A stretch of 64,000 nt of DNA. Source: Inia geoffrensis. Taxonomy: Eukaryota; Chordata; Mammalia; Artiodactyla; Iniidae. The stretch spans positions 18,196,680 to 18,260,679 of the forward strand of contig CM070913.1 in assembly GCA_036417435.1 (NCBI GenBank). Direction: 5' to 3'. The notes beneath the pieces were generated by a model. The model was not told the origin of the DNA. It saw only the letters and a list, made by a program, of their open reading frames with translations, and did no database searches. Shown here one piece after another: positions 1 through 10,810 of the stretch; within the stretch, counting starts at the first letter, position 1, and each line of letters opens with the position of its first letter. A program made the position numbers and the translations under genes.

Positions 1-595
1 GGAGATGATGCGAGAAGGATAGTCATCCGGTCTCTGGTCCCAAACAACATAAAGTGTAAGAAAAAGAAGATCATCTACTTGATTTGTCTGAAAAGGAAGC
101 AGTGACTTTAGAGAGCGATCCAAATTAATTAAGGTGAAGAGGTTAAAAGATTTAAGATACAAGAAAATTAGTTGCTCACATACCAGGAGTTTCAGAGCCA
201 CTGCATGAGGATTTGAAAAGACGACAAGGACTGGAGAATGAGTTTCACTGAGAAATGTATATATGTGGATGAGACTTCAGGCATTAATGGTTGACTAGGC
301 GGTCTTATACTTCAAACCCTAAACCTGCAGTTCATCCTAACATTCTCCCTCTTTTTTATCAGCCCAATCTGATTGAGCACCAATTCTCATATTTTTCTGG
401 AAGTTATCCCCTCCCTTTCATCCACATGGCACTCTATATTTCTCCCATGTTTCCTAGCCACAGCTTGTTAACTTATATTTCTGCCACCAGCCTCAAACTC
501 ATTCCTTTAAACCCACATTTGTTAATCAAGATCTTCTTAAAGTATTCTGACAAGAAGGATACTATTATCCCTAGTTAGCAATATAGCCACTGTTC
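1..595. other. No gene recognised; unique sequence
   Basis: AT-rich, non-repetitive sequence. The 95-codon open frame at 291-578 has no recognisable domain and is of a length expected by chance. No repeat family was recognised. Confidence 0.6.
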
Positions 596-700
596 AAACC
601 CACAGATTCATTCAATCAGTCAACAAATAGTCATTGAATGAATATTATATGGCAAGTATTATCCTAATTTCTGAGTCCCTGTCTTCATTGATCTTACATA
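596..700 (-). mobile_element. L2 LINE 3'-end fragment
   Basis: The plus strand resembles the reverse complement of the L2 3' tail: an attcat/caacaaata start, a 'tattatatggcaagtatt' core like the L2 'ctactatgtgccaggcact' segment, then a 'ccctgtcttc' stretch. Strongly diverged, so the ends are approximate. Confidence 0.45.
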
Positions 701-1785
701 TTAATTGATTTTTTGCATAGAAACATGATATTACAGTGTCGCCAAGTGAGGGGAAAGGATGTCACTATAAGTGTGATGAACACCAATAATAAATATCTGT
801 AGGTAATTTATGCATTGTATTTATTGAATAAAACAATCAATTATCAAAGGACACAGATTACCCATGGGGAAAATTCATTAATGAACGGAAATGACTCATG
901 TCATTAAAATAAACAACCCCCCAAAAAACCCATATTTGTGTTTCTGACAAGATGATATTTCTTCAAAGTAAATCTGATTAGTTAAGACTTTAATCCTTTT
1001 GTTCCTCTTGCTATAACGACTGGTTCTATTTGTTTTTCCCTCAATATCTATTTACAGCAGAAAAGTACATTTGAAGATAGAACAACCAAAGTAAAATGCA
1101 AAGAAAGCTAGTTTATAAAAACAAGATAAAAGGGAGAAAGTTTACTTTAGCCAACTAAGGGATTCATGACTCTGGTATCGTGGAAACTAGTAATTCTTTG
1201 TCAGCTATATTGTCGCTTAAGGTGAATCACTTGTGTGAAAGTCTAATCCAGGAGAAAATACGTGTGAGAAATGTATTCTTCTTGTCTGTGAATTAAATGA
1301 AGCCACTATCATTTAACGGCCCTGTTAACATTTCACGGAGAAAAACAACCACAAATTACACACCTCACTACTGTGTAATCTCACAACATTGCTCACAAGG
1401 TAGGCGAGGTGAGAGGAGAGATGGGTCAAGGCAAACTGTGTCATCTATGATGGAAAAACTATTTCAGAGCTCATGACATAACAAGAAATCTTTGGCAACC
1501 TTTCCAGATCCCCAGCAAAGCTCACGGCCAAGACTTTACTATAAATTTGAACCTAGCATTTATCATGGAAGCAACACAGCTTCATCCTGCATTTACTGCG
1601 GCAGAGTTTAGAGATGATAATAACAAAGAGTGGGATAATATGTAGGTCCATCTCTCCATGTCTTATCTATAGCCATCAAAACTCCTCTGTCAGTAACAAC
1701 TATTTTCCTCTCTCCCTACCTTGCTCCACAGAGGATTTCTGAACCTATACCAGAATAAAATAACTTTGTATAAAAATATATGATA
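701..1785. other. No gene recognised; unique AT-rich sequence
   Basis: No recognisable repeat, RNA gene or open frame of note was seen in this stretch. Confidence 0.5.
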
Positions 1786-1965
1786 ATTAATATTAATTGA
1801 ATACTTAACCATGTGCCAAGCACTATGCTAAGAGCTTTGCGTAAATTGTCTCATGTTATAGTTCCAATAATATTACCATGGATGAGCTTTCTAGGGTCCT
1901 TATTTTACCATTACGGAAAATAGATAAATGAATTAAATCAGATTACAGGAACATGAAAAGTAAAA
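1786..1965 (-). mobile_element. MIR SINE fragment
   Basis: Contains the MIR core in reverse orientation: 'atgtgccaagcactatgct' followed by an 'agagcttt...tctcat' segment and a 'ttattttaccattacgga' stretch corresponding to the MIR 'cccattttacagatgagga' region. MIR is an ancient mammal-wide tRNA-derived SINE, inert here. Confidence 0.8.
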
Positions 1966-2373
1966 TCTCTCAAGTATGCCTCCTTGAGTCAGGAGAAAAC
2001 ATGTCAGCTCCTGGTGGTAAGCTAATATTTTAGTGTACTTACTCTAAAATGCTTTCTCAGGTTGCCTTTCACAAAGAGAATGGTCAATAACTTCAGCAAA
2101 ACCCCCAGCGGAAATTCTTCAGCAGGTTTTGTGAAGCTGTTTCCTGTAGGATTCTTTCATACATGTTTAGGAGTGAAATACAAAGGTCTAATTTTTGTGA
2201 GATGAAGAAACTCCCCTGAATTGAAGCCATCTGGGGAAATATATGCCTCAAATTGGTGAATCCAAAGACCCTGTTTCCATTCTCAGCTCATTGGACCCTC
2301 TGTAACACGTGTCACTCTTTACCACTCCTTTTCTCTTAAACCTTAAATCCTCTACAGCTTTAGCATCTGTGTT
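1966..2373. other. No gene recognised; unique sequence
   Basis: Non-repetitive by eye; no exon-like open frame or repeat family was seen before the SINE target site at 2374. Confidence 0.5.
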
Positions 2374-2386
2374 TGGCTTCATAGCC

Positions 2387-2687
2387 TCCGCTTTGTTTAA
2401 ATTTATTTATTTTATTTTTGGCTGTGTCGAGTCTTCATCGTGGCGTGTGGGCTTCTCATTGCGCACTTCTCTTGTTGCGGAGCATGGGCTCTAGGCGCTG
2501 CAGGCTTCAGTAGTCACAGCACGTGGGCTCAGTAGTTGTGGTCCGCGGGTTCTAGAGCACAGGCTCAGAAGTTGTGGCACACGAGCTTAGGCTCTGCGCC
2601 ATGTGGGATTTTTCTGGACCAGGGCTCGAACCCGTGTCCCCTGCGTTGGCAGGCGGATTCTTAACCACTGCGCCACCGCAGAAGCCC
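2387..2687 (-). mobile_element. CHR-1-type tRNA-derived SINE
   Basis: Long-form cetartiodactyl SINE, reversed: an A/T-rich tail (tttatttatt on the plus strand) at the left and the tRNA-related head at the right, including the reverse complement of the 'gtggcgcagtggttaagaat' A-box region and a 'cgaacccg' B-box. It sits between identical 13-bp target-site duplications (tggcttcatagcc) at 2374-2386 and 2688-2700, the footprint of L1-driven insertion. Open frames inside it are meaningless. Confidence 0.93.
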
Positions 2688-2847
2688 TGGCTTCATAGCC
2701 CCTTAAACGTTAATGTTCTCCAGGGTCCTGGATTCGTCCCTTTTCTCTTCTCCCTCTACACACTCTCTTTGAGTGTCTCTGCCTAGGCTACCTTGTTCAC
2801 TGCCAATCACAGGCTCATAATATCTACACCCTACACCAGCTGGTGCA

Positions 2848-2900
2848 CATTCTCTCTGTCTCTCTCTCTCTCTCTGTCTCTCTCTCCCTCTCTCTGTCTC

Positions 2901-2984
<84 letters not shown>
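2848..2984. repeat. (TC)n/(AC)n compound microsatellite
   Basis: About 105 bp of TC repeats with scattered TG interruptions, followed directly by about 14 AC units. The long alternating frames here (Ser-Leu and Arg-Glu repeats) are artefacts of the dinucleotides. Likely length-polymorphic. Confidence 0.97.
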
Positions 2985-2986
<2 letters not shown>

Positions 2987-3047
2987 CATACACTCACATA
3001 TATCATATATATTACCTATGTATCTAAGTTTCCCTTTCTGCCTTTTA

Positions 3048-3150
3048 TCTTTCTTTCAATAAATAATTTGCTCAATACTAGTGGTGTACCAGTTATTCTT
3101 CTAGCCCCTGGGGATACAGCAAAGCAATAGATGAGCAAGGCTCTTACAGA
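3048..3150 (-). mobile_element. L2 LINE 3'-end fragment
   Basis: Reads as the reverse complement of the L2 3' region: 'caataaataatttgctcaat', 'ccagttattcttctag', then 'cccctggggatacagcaaag' and 'gagcaaggctcttacaga', matching the typical L2 order of motifs. Confidence 0.7.
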
Positions 3151-3635
3151 CAAACAAAAACTGAGGTAATTCAGCACCAGCAGATCTCCATGGCAAGAAA
3201 TGTTTGGAGATTTTCTTCAGGCAAAAGGAAAATGATAAGAGTTCAGAAACATGTATCTGCTGAAGGAAGGAAAAGCATCAGAGAAGAAATAAATAAGATA
3301 AAGTAAAATCTTTCATTTGTCCTATTTGTAATTGACCTAACATGTAAATATTTGTTTATAGTAATAATAGTAATATATTGGGTGATTATAGCATATTGAT
3401 AAGTGAAATGAATTACAGTAATGTCACAAAGAATGGAAGGTAAGAATTGGGAAGTCTGTGTTTATAAGGCACCCACACTACACATGAAGTGAATTAGTGT
3501 TATTTGAAGGTAGACATAGAGTAATTAAAAATGTATATTGTTATTCTAGGGAAACTACTAACAAAATTTAAAAGAAGTATAACTGATATACCCCAAAAAA
3601 GGATATAAAATGGAATCATTAAAAAATGTTCAACT

Positions 3636-3929
3636 GGACTTCCCTGGTGGCACAGTGGTTAAGAATCCACCTGTCAAAGCAGGGGACAGGCATTCAAGCC
3701 CTGTTCTGGGAAGATCCCACATGCCATGGAGTAACTAAGCCCGTGCGCCACAACTACTGAGTCTGCGTGCCACAACTACTGAACTCCGTGCGCCTAGAGC
3801 CCGCGCTCTGCAACAAGAAAAGCCAATGCAATCAGAAGCCAACGCATAGCAGTGAAGACCCAACGCAGCCATAAATAAATAAATAGATAGGTAGATAGAT
3901 AAATAAATAAAAAAAAAAAAAAAAAAAAA
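3636..3929 (+). mobile_element. CHR-1-type tRNA-derived SINE
   Basis: Begins 'ggacttccctggtggcacag', the tRNA-like head with A-box, and ends in a taaataaataaata/poly(A) tail. Flanked by an 8-bp direct repeat (gttcaact) at 3628-3635 and 3930-3937. It is inserted into the old L1, so it is younger than that element. Confidence 0.93.
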
Positions 3930-4933
3930 GTTCAACTAAAGCCAGAGAAAGTCAGAAGAAGTAGTCTCTGAATAAAAAAAGTTACAAACGTGGTTGTTAT
4001 TAATCCAAATATATCAATAGTCATTTTAAGTGGAATGATCTAAATATTTGGATTAAAAGACAAAGATTGTCAGAGAGGATAAAAAATAATATCCAAATAT
4101 GTGGGTCTTTAAATATAAAGACTGAAAGTAAAGGAATGGAGAAAGATATATCATGCTAATACTAATCAAAAGAAAGCTGGAGTAGCTTTATTAATTTCAG
4201 ACAAGATGGACCACAGAACAAGGAAGATTATCAAGAATAAAGTGAGGGCACTACATAATGATAAAGGGGGTCAATTCTCCAGGAAGACATAACAATCTTA
4301 AATACATATACACCAAACAACAGAGTGCCAAAATATGTGAGGACTAAAAGGAAAAACAGAGAAATCCACTATTATAGTTGGAGATGTCAACACTGCCCTG
4401 TTAGTAATTGACTGATCAGACATGCAGAAAATCAGTAAGGGTGTTTTTGACCTGAATAGTACCATCCATCAACTTGACGTAATTGACATTTATAGAATAC
4501 TCCATCCACCAGCTACAGAACACACACTCTTCCCAAGCTCATATGGAACATTCACCAAGATAGACCACTTTCTTGGGTGTAAAACACATATTAGGAAATT
4601 TAAAAGAATAAAAAACATCCAAAGAATATTCTCAGATCACAATGGATTTAAACCAGAAATCAATAACAGAAAGATAGCTAAAATACCCCACACATTTGGA
4701 GATTAAACAATATACTTCTCAATAACACATGGGTCAAGGAAGAGGTCTTAAGAAATTAGAAATTTTTTTGAAGGAAATGAAAAGGAAAATACAATTTGTT
4801 AAAAAAATTGTGAGATGCAGCAAAAGCAGTGCATATCAAGAAGTTTATAGCATTAAGTGCATTTATTGGAAAGAAAAAATGATCAAAATCCATCATTTAA
4901 GCTTCTATCTTAGGAAACTAGACAAAGGACAAT

Positions 4934-5388
4934 ATTTTTTTTTGAATTTATGCAAGTAAATATATTGCCGCAAAAATCAGAATGCTCACTAAGAGTTTCC
5001 AAGTTCTGGAGGGATCAGATAGGGAGAAAAAGGTAAATGTTTCATCTTTGTTCACAAAGGTGTATGTTAGCAAATTACTGATAGCTTAAGAGAAAAGAGA
5101 AAAGGTTTTCTTAAATCTGGAAAAACAAAGCACAGAAGAACCAACAATGTTTCAAACAGAAAGTCACAAAAATTATAATCATCCTCATCAGTTCACTCAG
5201 TCCCATGTAATTAACTTTTTTTTCATCTTGATCTTGTTAGCAGTTTTATGAATTCATCAGTTTTCCATTCGAGTTCTGGAAATGCTTATTCATTCAGTTC
5301 AGCAGTATAGTCAGTTACCAGAAACCTGTACTCTTCAGAGTCTTTTCCATGAATTCCTTGAAGATGAAGCCCTTTTATAGGAACATTT
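4934..5388 (-). pseudogene. Retrocopy-like insert (parent gene not identified)
   Basis: A 455-bp segment interrupts the L1 and is bracketed by a perfect 13-bp direct repeat (gacaaaggacaat) at 4921-4933 and 5389-5401. On the minus strand it ends in a run of nine A (4935-4943 on the plus strand is T), and an AATATA variant poly(A) signal lies 18 nt upstream of the tail (4961-4966). This is the anatomy of an L1-mobilised processed transcript, mostly 3' UTR. Just inside the 5' part a minus-strand frame reads EEYRFLVTDYTAELNE, a stop, then AFPELEWKTDEFIKLLTRSR and a second stop, possibly the C-terminus of the parent protein with one nonsense change. I do not recognise the parent. It could instead be an unfamiliar SINE, but no tRNA-like head is visible. 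Confidence 0.6.
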
Positions 5389-6389
5389 GACAAAGGACAA
5401 TTTAAATCAAAGGCAAGCAGAAGTAAAGAAACAACAATTTGAGTTGAAATTTAAAACAGGAAAACAATAGAGAAAATAAAACCAAAACTGGTTCTTTGAA
5501 AAGAAAATAAAACAGATAAATCTCCAGCCAGCTAACCAAGAAAAATAGAGAAGACACAATTTACCAATATCGGAAATGAAAGAAATTATCATTACTGCTA
5601 TCATGACCATCAAAAGAATACTAAACAAATACGCAAACAACTCCAGGCCCACAAATTGGATAACTTTGATGAAATGGACCAACTTCCTGAATGACACAAA
5701 CCACCAAAACTCACACAAGGAGAAAGAGATAATCTTAACAAGCCTAAAATTATTAATTTTCTTTAATCAATGATGTATTACCTTCTCAAAAGGCAGAGAT
5801 AGTTTTACTGGTGAATTCTATCAAATATTTAAGGAAAAAAATAAAATCACATCTCCACAATTCTTCCAGCAAATAGAAGCAGAGAGAACACTTCCTAATT
5901 CATTCTATGAGTCCAGCATTACTAATGCCAAAACCAATATCTCTCATGAACATTAACATAAAAATCTTCAACAAAATATTAGAAAATCAAACTAAACAGT
6001 GTATGAAAAGAATTATACATCACAGCCAGTTGAAATTTAATCCACGTGTAAAAGCCTGGTCACATTTGAAAATTAATCCACTACATTAACAGGCAAAAGA
6101 AGAAAAGCCATATGATTATATCAGTTGGCAGAAAAAGCATTTGACAAAATCCAATACTTGGTCACAATAAAAATTTTCAACAAACTGAGAATATAGGGAG
6201 ATTTCCTCAATCTGATAAAGAAATCTACAAAAAAACCTACTGCTACCATCATACCTAGTGGTAAGAGCTGGACATATCCTACGATCAAAAACAAAACAAG
6301 AATGTCCTCTCTCATCACTCTTATTCAACAATGTACTGGAGGTCCTAGAGAGTGCAAAAGACAAGAAAAAGAAAGAAAGGGAATACAAA

Positions 6390-6455
6390 CTGAGACAGAG
6401 GACACAAAACTTTTCTTGTTCACTGAGACAGAGGACACAAAACTTTTCTTGTTCA
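6390..6455. repeat. 33-bp tandem duplication inside L1 ORF2
   Basis: Two identical adjacent 33-bp copies (6390-6422 and 6423-6455) starting 'ctgagacagaggacac' and ending 'cttgttca'. They lie immediately before the degenerate catalytic box of the L1 reverse transcriptase. The copies show no differences, so the duplication is much younger than the host L1. Confidence 0.95.
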
Positions 6456-7795
6456 CAGATGACCTGATTATCTGTGTATAAAATATCAAAGAATTAACAA
6501 CAACCAATGAATGAGTATAGCAAGGGCACAGGATATAAAGTTAATATTAAAAAGGCAACTCTTTATACTAGAAATGAACAACTGAATTTTAAATTTGAAA
6601 ACAAATATCACTTATAATACCACCCAGAAAATGAAATTCTTGGATATAAATCTAACAAAATATGTACAGGACCTTTATGCAATAAACTACAAAACCGCGA
6701 TTTAAAAAATCAAAGATGATCTAAATAAATGAAGAGGTATTCTGAGTTCATGGATTGGAAGACTCAACATTGTTCAAATGTCAATTCTTCCCAATTTAGT
6801 CTAGAGATTCAATGTAATCCCAATCAGAATTTCAGTTTGTGATTTTGCACCTATCAATAAAGTAATTATGAAGTTTATATAGGACGGCAAAAGCTCTAGA
6901 ATAGCCAAAACAATAATAAAGAAGAAGAAAAATGTTGGAAGACACACTATCTAATTTCAAGACTTACAATAAAGCTACATTAATCAAGAAACGGTGGTAC
7001 TGATGAAAGAATAGATCAATGGAGCAGAACAGAGAGCCCAGAAATAAACCCACAAAATATTATCAACTGATCTTTGACTAAGGAGCAAAGGCCAATTAGT
7101 GGAGAAAAAAATATTCTTTCAGTAAGTTGTGTAAGACATTCGTACGTAAAACATGACCCTGGATACAGAACTTACACATTACACAAAAATTAACTTAAAA
7201 TGGATCATAAACCTAAATGTGACATGCAAAACTATTTAACTTTGAGGAAAACATGGAGAAAATCTATAAGACTTTGGGTTTGTGATTCACTTTTAAAAAC
7301 ATCAAAATCACAATCCATGAAAGAAAAAATTGATAAGTTGAACTTTATTAAAATTTAAAACTTCTGTTCTGCAAGACACCGTTAAGAGAATGAAAAGACC
7401 ACCCACAGACCACCCAAAGGGGGAAATGTCTGCAAAACACATATCTGAAAAAGGATTTGTATCCAAAATATACAAAGAACTCTTTACACTCAACAATAAA
7501 AAAAAACAGCCAACCAGACATCTCATCAAAGAAGATATACAGATGGCAAATTAGCATATGAAAAGATGGTCAATATCAACTGGCATTAGGGAATTACAAA
7601 TTAAAACAATGAGATACTACTACACACCTATTAGAATAGCTAAAATCCAAACACCTGACAATACCAATTGTTGGTCATAATACAGAGCAACAGTAACTTT
7701 CATTCATTGCTGCTGGAAATGCACTTTGGAAGACAGTTTTTGAGTCTCTTATAAAGCTAAACGTAAGTTTATCATATGACCCAGCAATGATGCTG

Positions 7796-8854
7796 CATCT
7801 GGTTGAGAGACACCTGTGTCCTGCATCCCCCTCTTCCTAGGCCCCAGGACTTCCATCCCTGGTTCTACCAGAATTTCCACTCTCACTGGAGCCCAGAGAC
7901 TCTTAGATTCATTCTCTGAGCCAGGCTGAGTGAGTGGGAACCTATGTGGCGCTCATGTCCGCCATTCCAGGTCCTGCCCCAGCTATTCTTCCATTTCCAG
8001 GCCACACTGGATACCATATTGACCACAGAGCCATATAAAACATGGGACTTCTCTAGGAAGCTATACCCAGAGAAATGGTTCACCAACAGCAACACCGTAT
8101 ACTTCTCCTAGCCTATCCGGATATTTCTTTTTCCCTTCACGCCTAGAAATTTTGATTCTTGGGTAGGAATTAGGATACCCTTAGGTGACTTACTACCCCT
8201 TGTTTATTCAATTTATCTTTCAGGCTATTCCTTCCAGGACGGGAAAAGCTTTCTTTTCCAGTGTAGCAAAGACTTCTCTCGCGTCATATCCTCATTTCAT
8301 CTTCTCAATAGTTTTCTCTATGCTTAATCATTTATGCTTTGAGTTGATATATGAAAACCAATTGAGAGAAAGTTTGTTTTCCCTCTTGAAATCCAGGCTT
8401 CCAAGGTCATTGTCCCACTGCAGACTTTTAGAAAACTGCTTTTAAACTCAACACTGAGCAATTATTTCCATGTTCTAGACCATTTGTGCTGTTCCTTTCC
8501 TGAGGCAATACATTTGGACTTAATGGCGAAAGAACTGCAAGTGATAAAAAAAAAATCCTCTGCCCATGGAGATCTTCATGGTCTATCAGGACAAGTTGTT
8601 GACAACTACAGACCTAGTAAATGTACTTACTAAATCTACAAGAATAAATGAACTACATTTCCTTCATCCAAACCTCCTTACATATAACTCCTTTCAACTA
8701 TTTTTTAGAATATAAGTTCAATTATGCACCTCATTTGTGGATACATTTTCTACTTCTGAAAGAAGTGGTTGAAATTGGTAGAAGAAGGTAAAATCATGGC
8801 TGACTGGTAAATCTGAGTTAGCCTAGGGTGTCCTAATGAGAGCACAGTCTTTTT
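7796..8854. other. No gene recognised; unique sequence
   Basis: A somewhat GC-richer stretch (7800-8100) followed by AT-rich DNA. The minus-strand 70-codon frame at 7883-8095 and plus-strand 86-codon frame at 8185-8445 show no domain I recognise. No repeat family identified. Confidence 0.5.
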
Positions 8855-9070
8855 ATTTTTATTATTCTTTTTCAAGTTCTTTTCCCATTTAGGTTATTAC
8901 AGAACATTGAGCAGAGTTCCCTGTGCTATACAGTAGGTCCTTGTTGGTCATCTATTTTAAACATAGCAGCGTGTACCTGTCAATCACAAACTCCCAATCT
9001 ACTCCTCCCCCCCGCCACAATCATTCCCCGCCTCCCCGGTAACCATAAGTTCGTTCCTTTCAACTATTTT
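8855..9070 (-). mobile_element. Cetartiodactyl L1 3'-UTR fragment
   Basis: The plus strand reads as the reverse complement of the cetartiodactyl L1 3' UTR, including 'ccctgtgctatacagtaggt' (reverse of the 'actgtatagcacaggg' landmark) and 'tcttttcccatttaggttat'. A 5'-truncated copy with a C-rich run near 9005. Confidence 0.8.
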
Positions 9071-9429
9071 TATGATAGTTTTGCAGCAAGAGATTTAAGG
9101 TTATATTTTCTAGCCATGTTCTCCTGTGCATATCTTTTACAATAGGGAATAGGCTATTAGAACAACTACATTTGTTACCAGATGAGCATTTCCCCAAGTA
9201 GATGAGCCTGGAATAGTGACAGAATGAACATTAAACCAAGCTAAAGCAGAAACAGAATTCTGTGAATTTCCAAACTACACATTTGTAGGACCATCCACGG
9301 TTTACAAAGTTCCTGTGAATATATCAGCACCACATGTAACACAAGCGTCCTTCCTCAGAAAACAAGAAGGGATACCCGTTCCACCATCTCACTTCCTCCC
9401 TTATGAACATGATATAACCATGATTCTAA

Positions 9430-9665
9430 TAAGAAATAATGGTTGAACACTTCTTATGTATCAGCCACTGAAATAAGTGCTGTGTATGAATCATAGGAAT
9501 CAGTTACCCTGTGGGACACTGGCAGTATCCTTTGCATACGTGAAAAATCTGAGGCTTCAACAGATCAAATGCCATGTCCAAGGTCACTGAGGGTTGATAC
9601 TGTATCTGAATCCAGACCCATCTCGATCTCTCACTCTTAGTAATGTGGTTATAATGCCTCATGTC
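9430..9665 (-). mobile_element. MIR SINE
   Basis: Most of a MIR in reverse orientation: 'aacacttcttatgtatcagc', 'ctgaaataagtgctgtgtat', a 'gaaaaatctgaggcttcaac' segment, 'tgtccaaggtcactgagggt' and 'gaatccagacccatctcgat'. Confidence 0.8.
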
Positions 9666-9848
9666 CTACCAGATTCTTTACTAGAAATAGAGAAAAAAAG
9701 TTTACACATTAATTTATTTCAGATTATACTATACTGTACTCCACATATACATGCCACTATGGGTTCATTTTACTACTTTAAACGTCTCTGATACTCCCAG
9801 CTTGTCGTGTTATCACCTTCCCTAATTCTGAGAACACAGTCAAATATT

Positions 9849-9858
9849 GTGTGTGGTG

Positions 9859-9898
<40 letters not shown>
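9849..9898. repeat. (TG)n microsatellite
   Basis: About 50 bp of TG repeats with one GGTGGGG interruption near the left end. Confidence 0.96.
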
Positions 9899-9899
<1 letters not shown>

Positions 9900-9900
<1 letters not shown>

Positions 9901-10610
9901 TACAGCAAAATATATCTTTTTATGTCATTTTCGATTAATATAGAGACACAACTTGTAGAGGTAAACTTACCTTATTTTACAGCTATTTTTAATTTTTGGT
10001 AAATTGTTTTTAAAAATCGTAGACTGTTAGCATGATTTCATTATTCACTTTGATTTCATATTGACTTAATTGACTGAATTTCCCTTTAAGTATCTAAAAC
10101 TGAAAAACTCCACTAGTAACTGAACAGCCTTAGACAACATCTACCTTCTTACTTACTTTAGGACCATTCAATAAATTATTTGCCTTGTCTTAAGCAATAT
10201 AGTGTTAATAAAAATTAACTCTGCTTAAAAGATTTTCACCACTTTTCTCAAGTATTTATTGGAAAAAAATCTTGTAATAATGCCTGATTCTTAGAAATAT
10301 GTAAATGTCTGATTCCATGGGATGAAAAGGATGTACAGGAAAGCTAGAAGTAAAAAACAATGAAAAGAACAGAAAGGAAAAAGAAAAAAAAGGAAGGAAG
10401 GAAAGGTTCATATCCATGAGTGTGAAGAGGAACAATTGAACAGTTCTATTGTCACAAACTAACTGGTTAGTCTTTGTATTTTCCATAAGGATATCAATTT
10501 TTCAAACTAGAAAGGCTGGTAGAGATCATCAGTAGAAAGAGATACTCTAAAGGAAATATAAAGTAGTAAGACACAGATTAGAGGACATTTATTGTCCCTG
10601 ATAGAGGATG
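9900..10610. other. No gene recognised; unique AT-rich sequence
   Basis: Contains a purine-rich stretch at about 10345-10410 (aaaggaaggaagg units) but no gene or clear repeat. Confidence 0.5.
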
Positions 10611-10614
10611 AATA

Positions 10615-10810
10615 TTGTTCCTAACAGAAAGGTAAATTGGAACAACTTTTCTAGAAGCAATTTGAAGACATGGACATAGAAGCATTCTCATTGCTGCATC
10701 ATTTCTAGACAGGAAGATTGAAAAGAGCCTAAATGTTTAATAATAGAGTATGGGCTACATAAATATACATACACACCATGGAATATTAATAATTATCTAA
10801 TTTTGCCAAT
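10615..10810 (+). mobile_element. Old L1 (L1M) ORF2 3' fragment
   Basis: Resembles the end of L1 ORF2 plus 3' UTR: 'attgctgcatcatttctaga', 'aaaagagcctaaatgtttaa', 'atagagtatgggctacataa' and 'acaccatggaatattaataa' follow the L1 order of 'gcagcattattcataa', 'caacctaaatgtccat', 'taaataaattatgg' and 'acaatggaatactatgc'. Confidence 0.6.

Larger units (their letters stand above)
3400..7795 (+). mobile_element. Old L1 (L1M-type) LINE, no 3' end, with nested inserts
   Basis: A degraded plus-strand L1. It begins in the region before ORF2 (motifs around 3490-3560), runs through the endonuclease region (about 4080-4700) and the reverse transcriptase region (about 5900-6500), and stops at the conserved 'catatgacccagcaatgatg' segment near the ORF2 C-terminus, so it lacks a 3' UTR and poly(A). 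It is interrupted by a SINE (3636-3929) and a retrocopy-like insert (4934-5388). The divergence and number of stops point to an old, pre-cetacean insertion. Confidence 0.85.
3965..7795 (+). pseudogene. Degraded L1 ORF2 (endonuclease/reverse transcriptase)
   Basis: Translation in pieces resembles L1 ORF2. The segment at 4422-4706 matches the endonuclease end (PATEHTLFPSSYGTFTKIDHF). Around 5540-5720 is the stretch before the reverse transcriptase, and at about 6451-6470 the sequence encodes an F-T-D-D-L-I version of the catalytic F/Y-A-D-D box (Ala to Thr). There are many frameshifts and stops, a 33-bp tandem duplication just before the catalytic box, and a 455-bp insert. It cannot make a functional protein. 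Confidence 0.8.

Noticed and set aside
2793..3130. Ser-Leu and Arg-Glu repeat proteins on both strands
   Set aside because: Produced by the TC/AC microsatellite in all frames.
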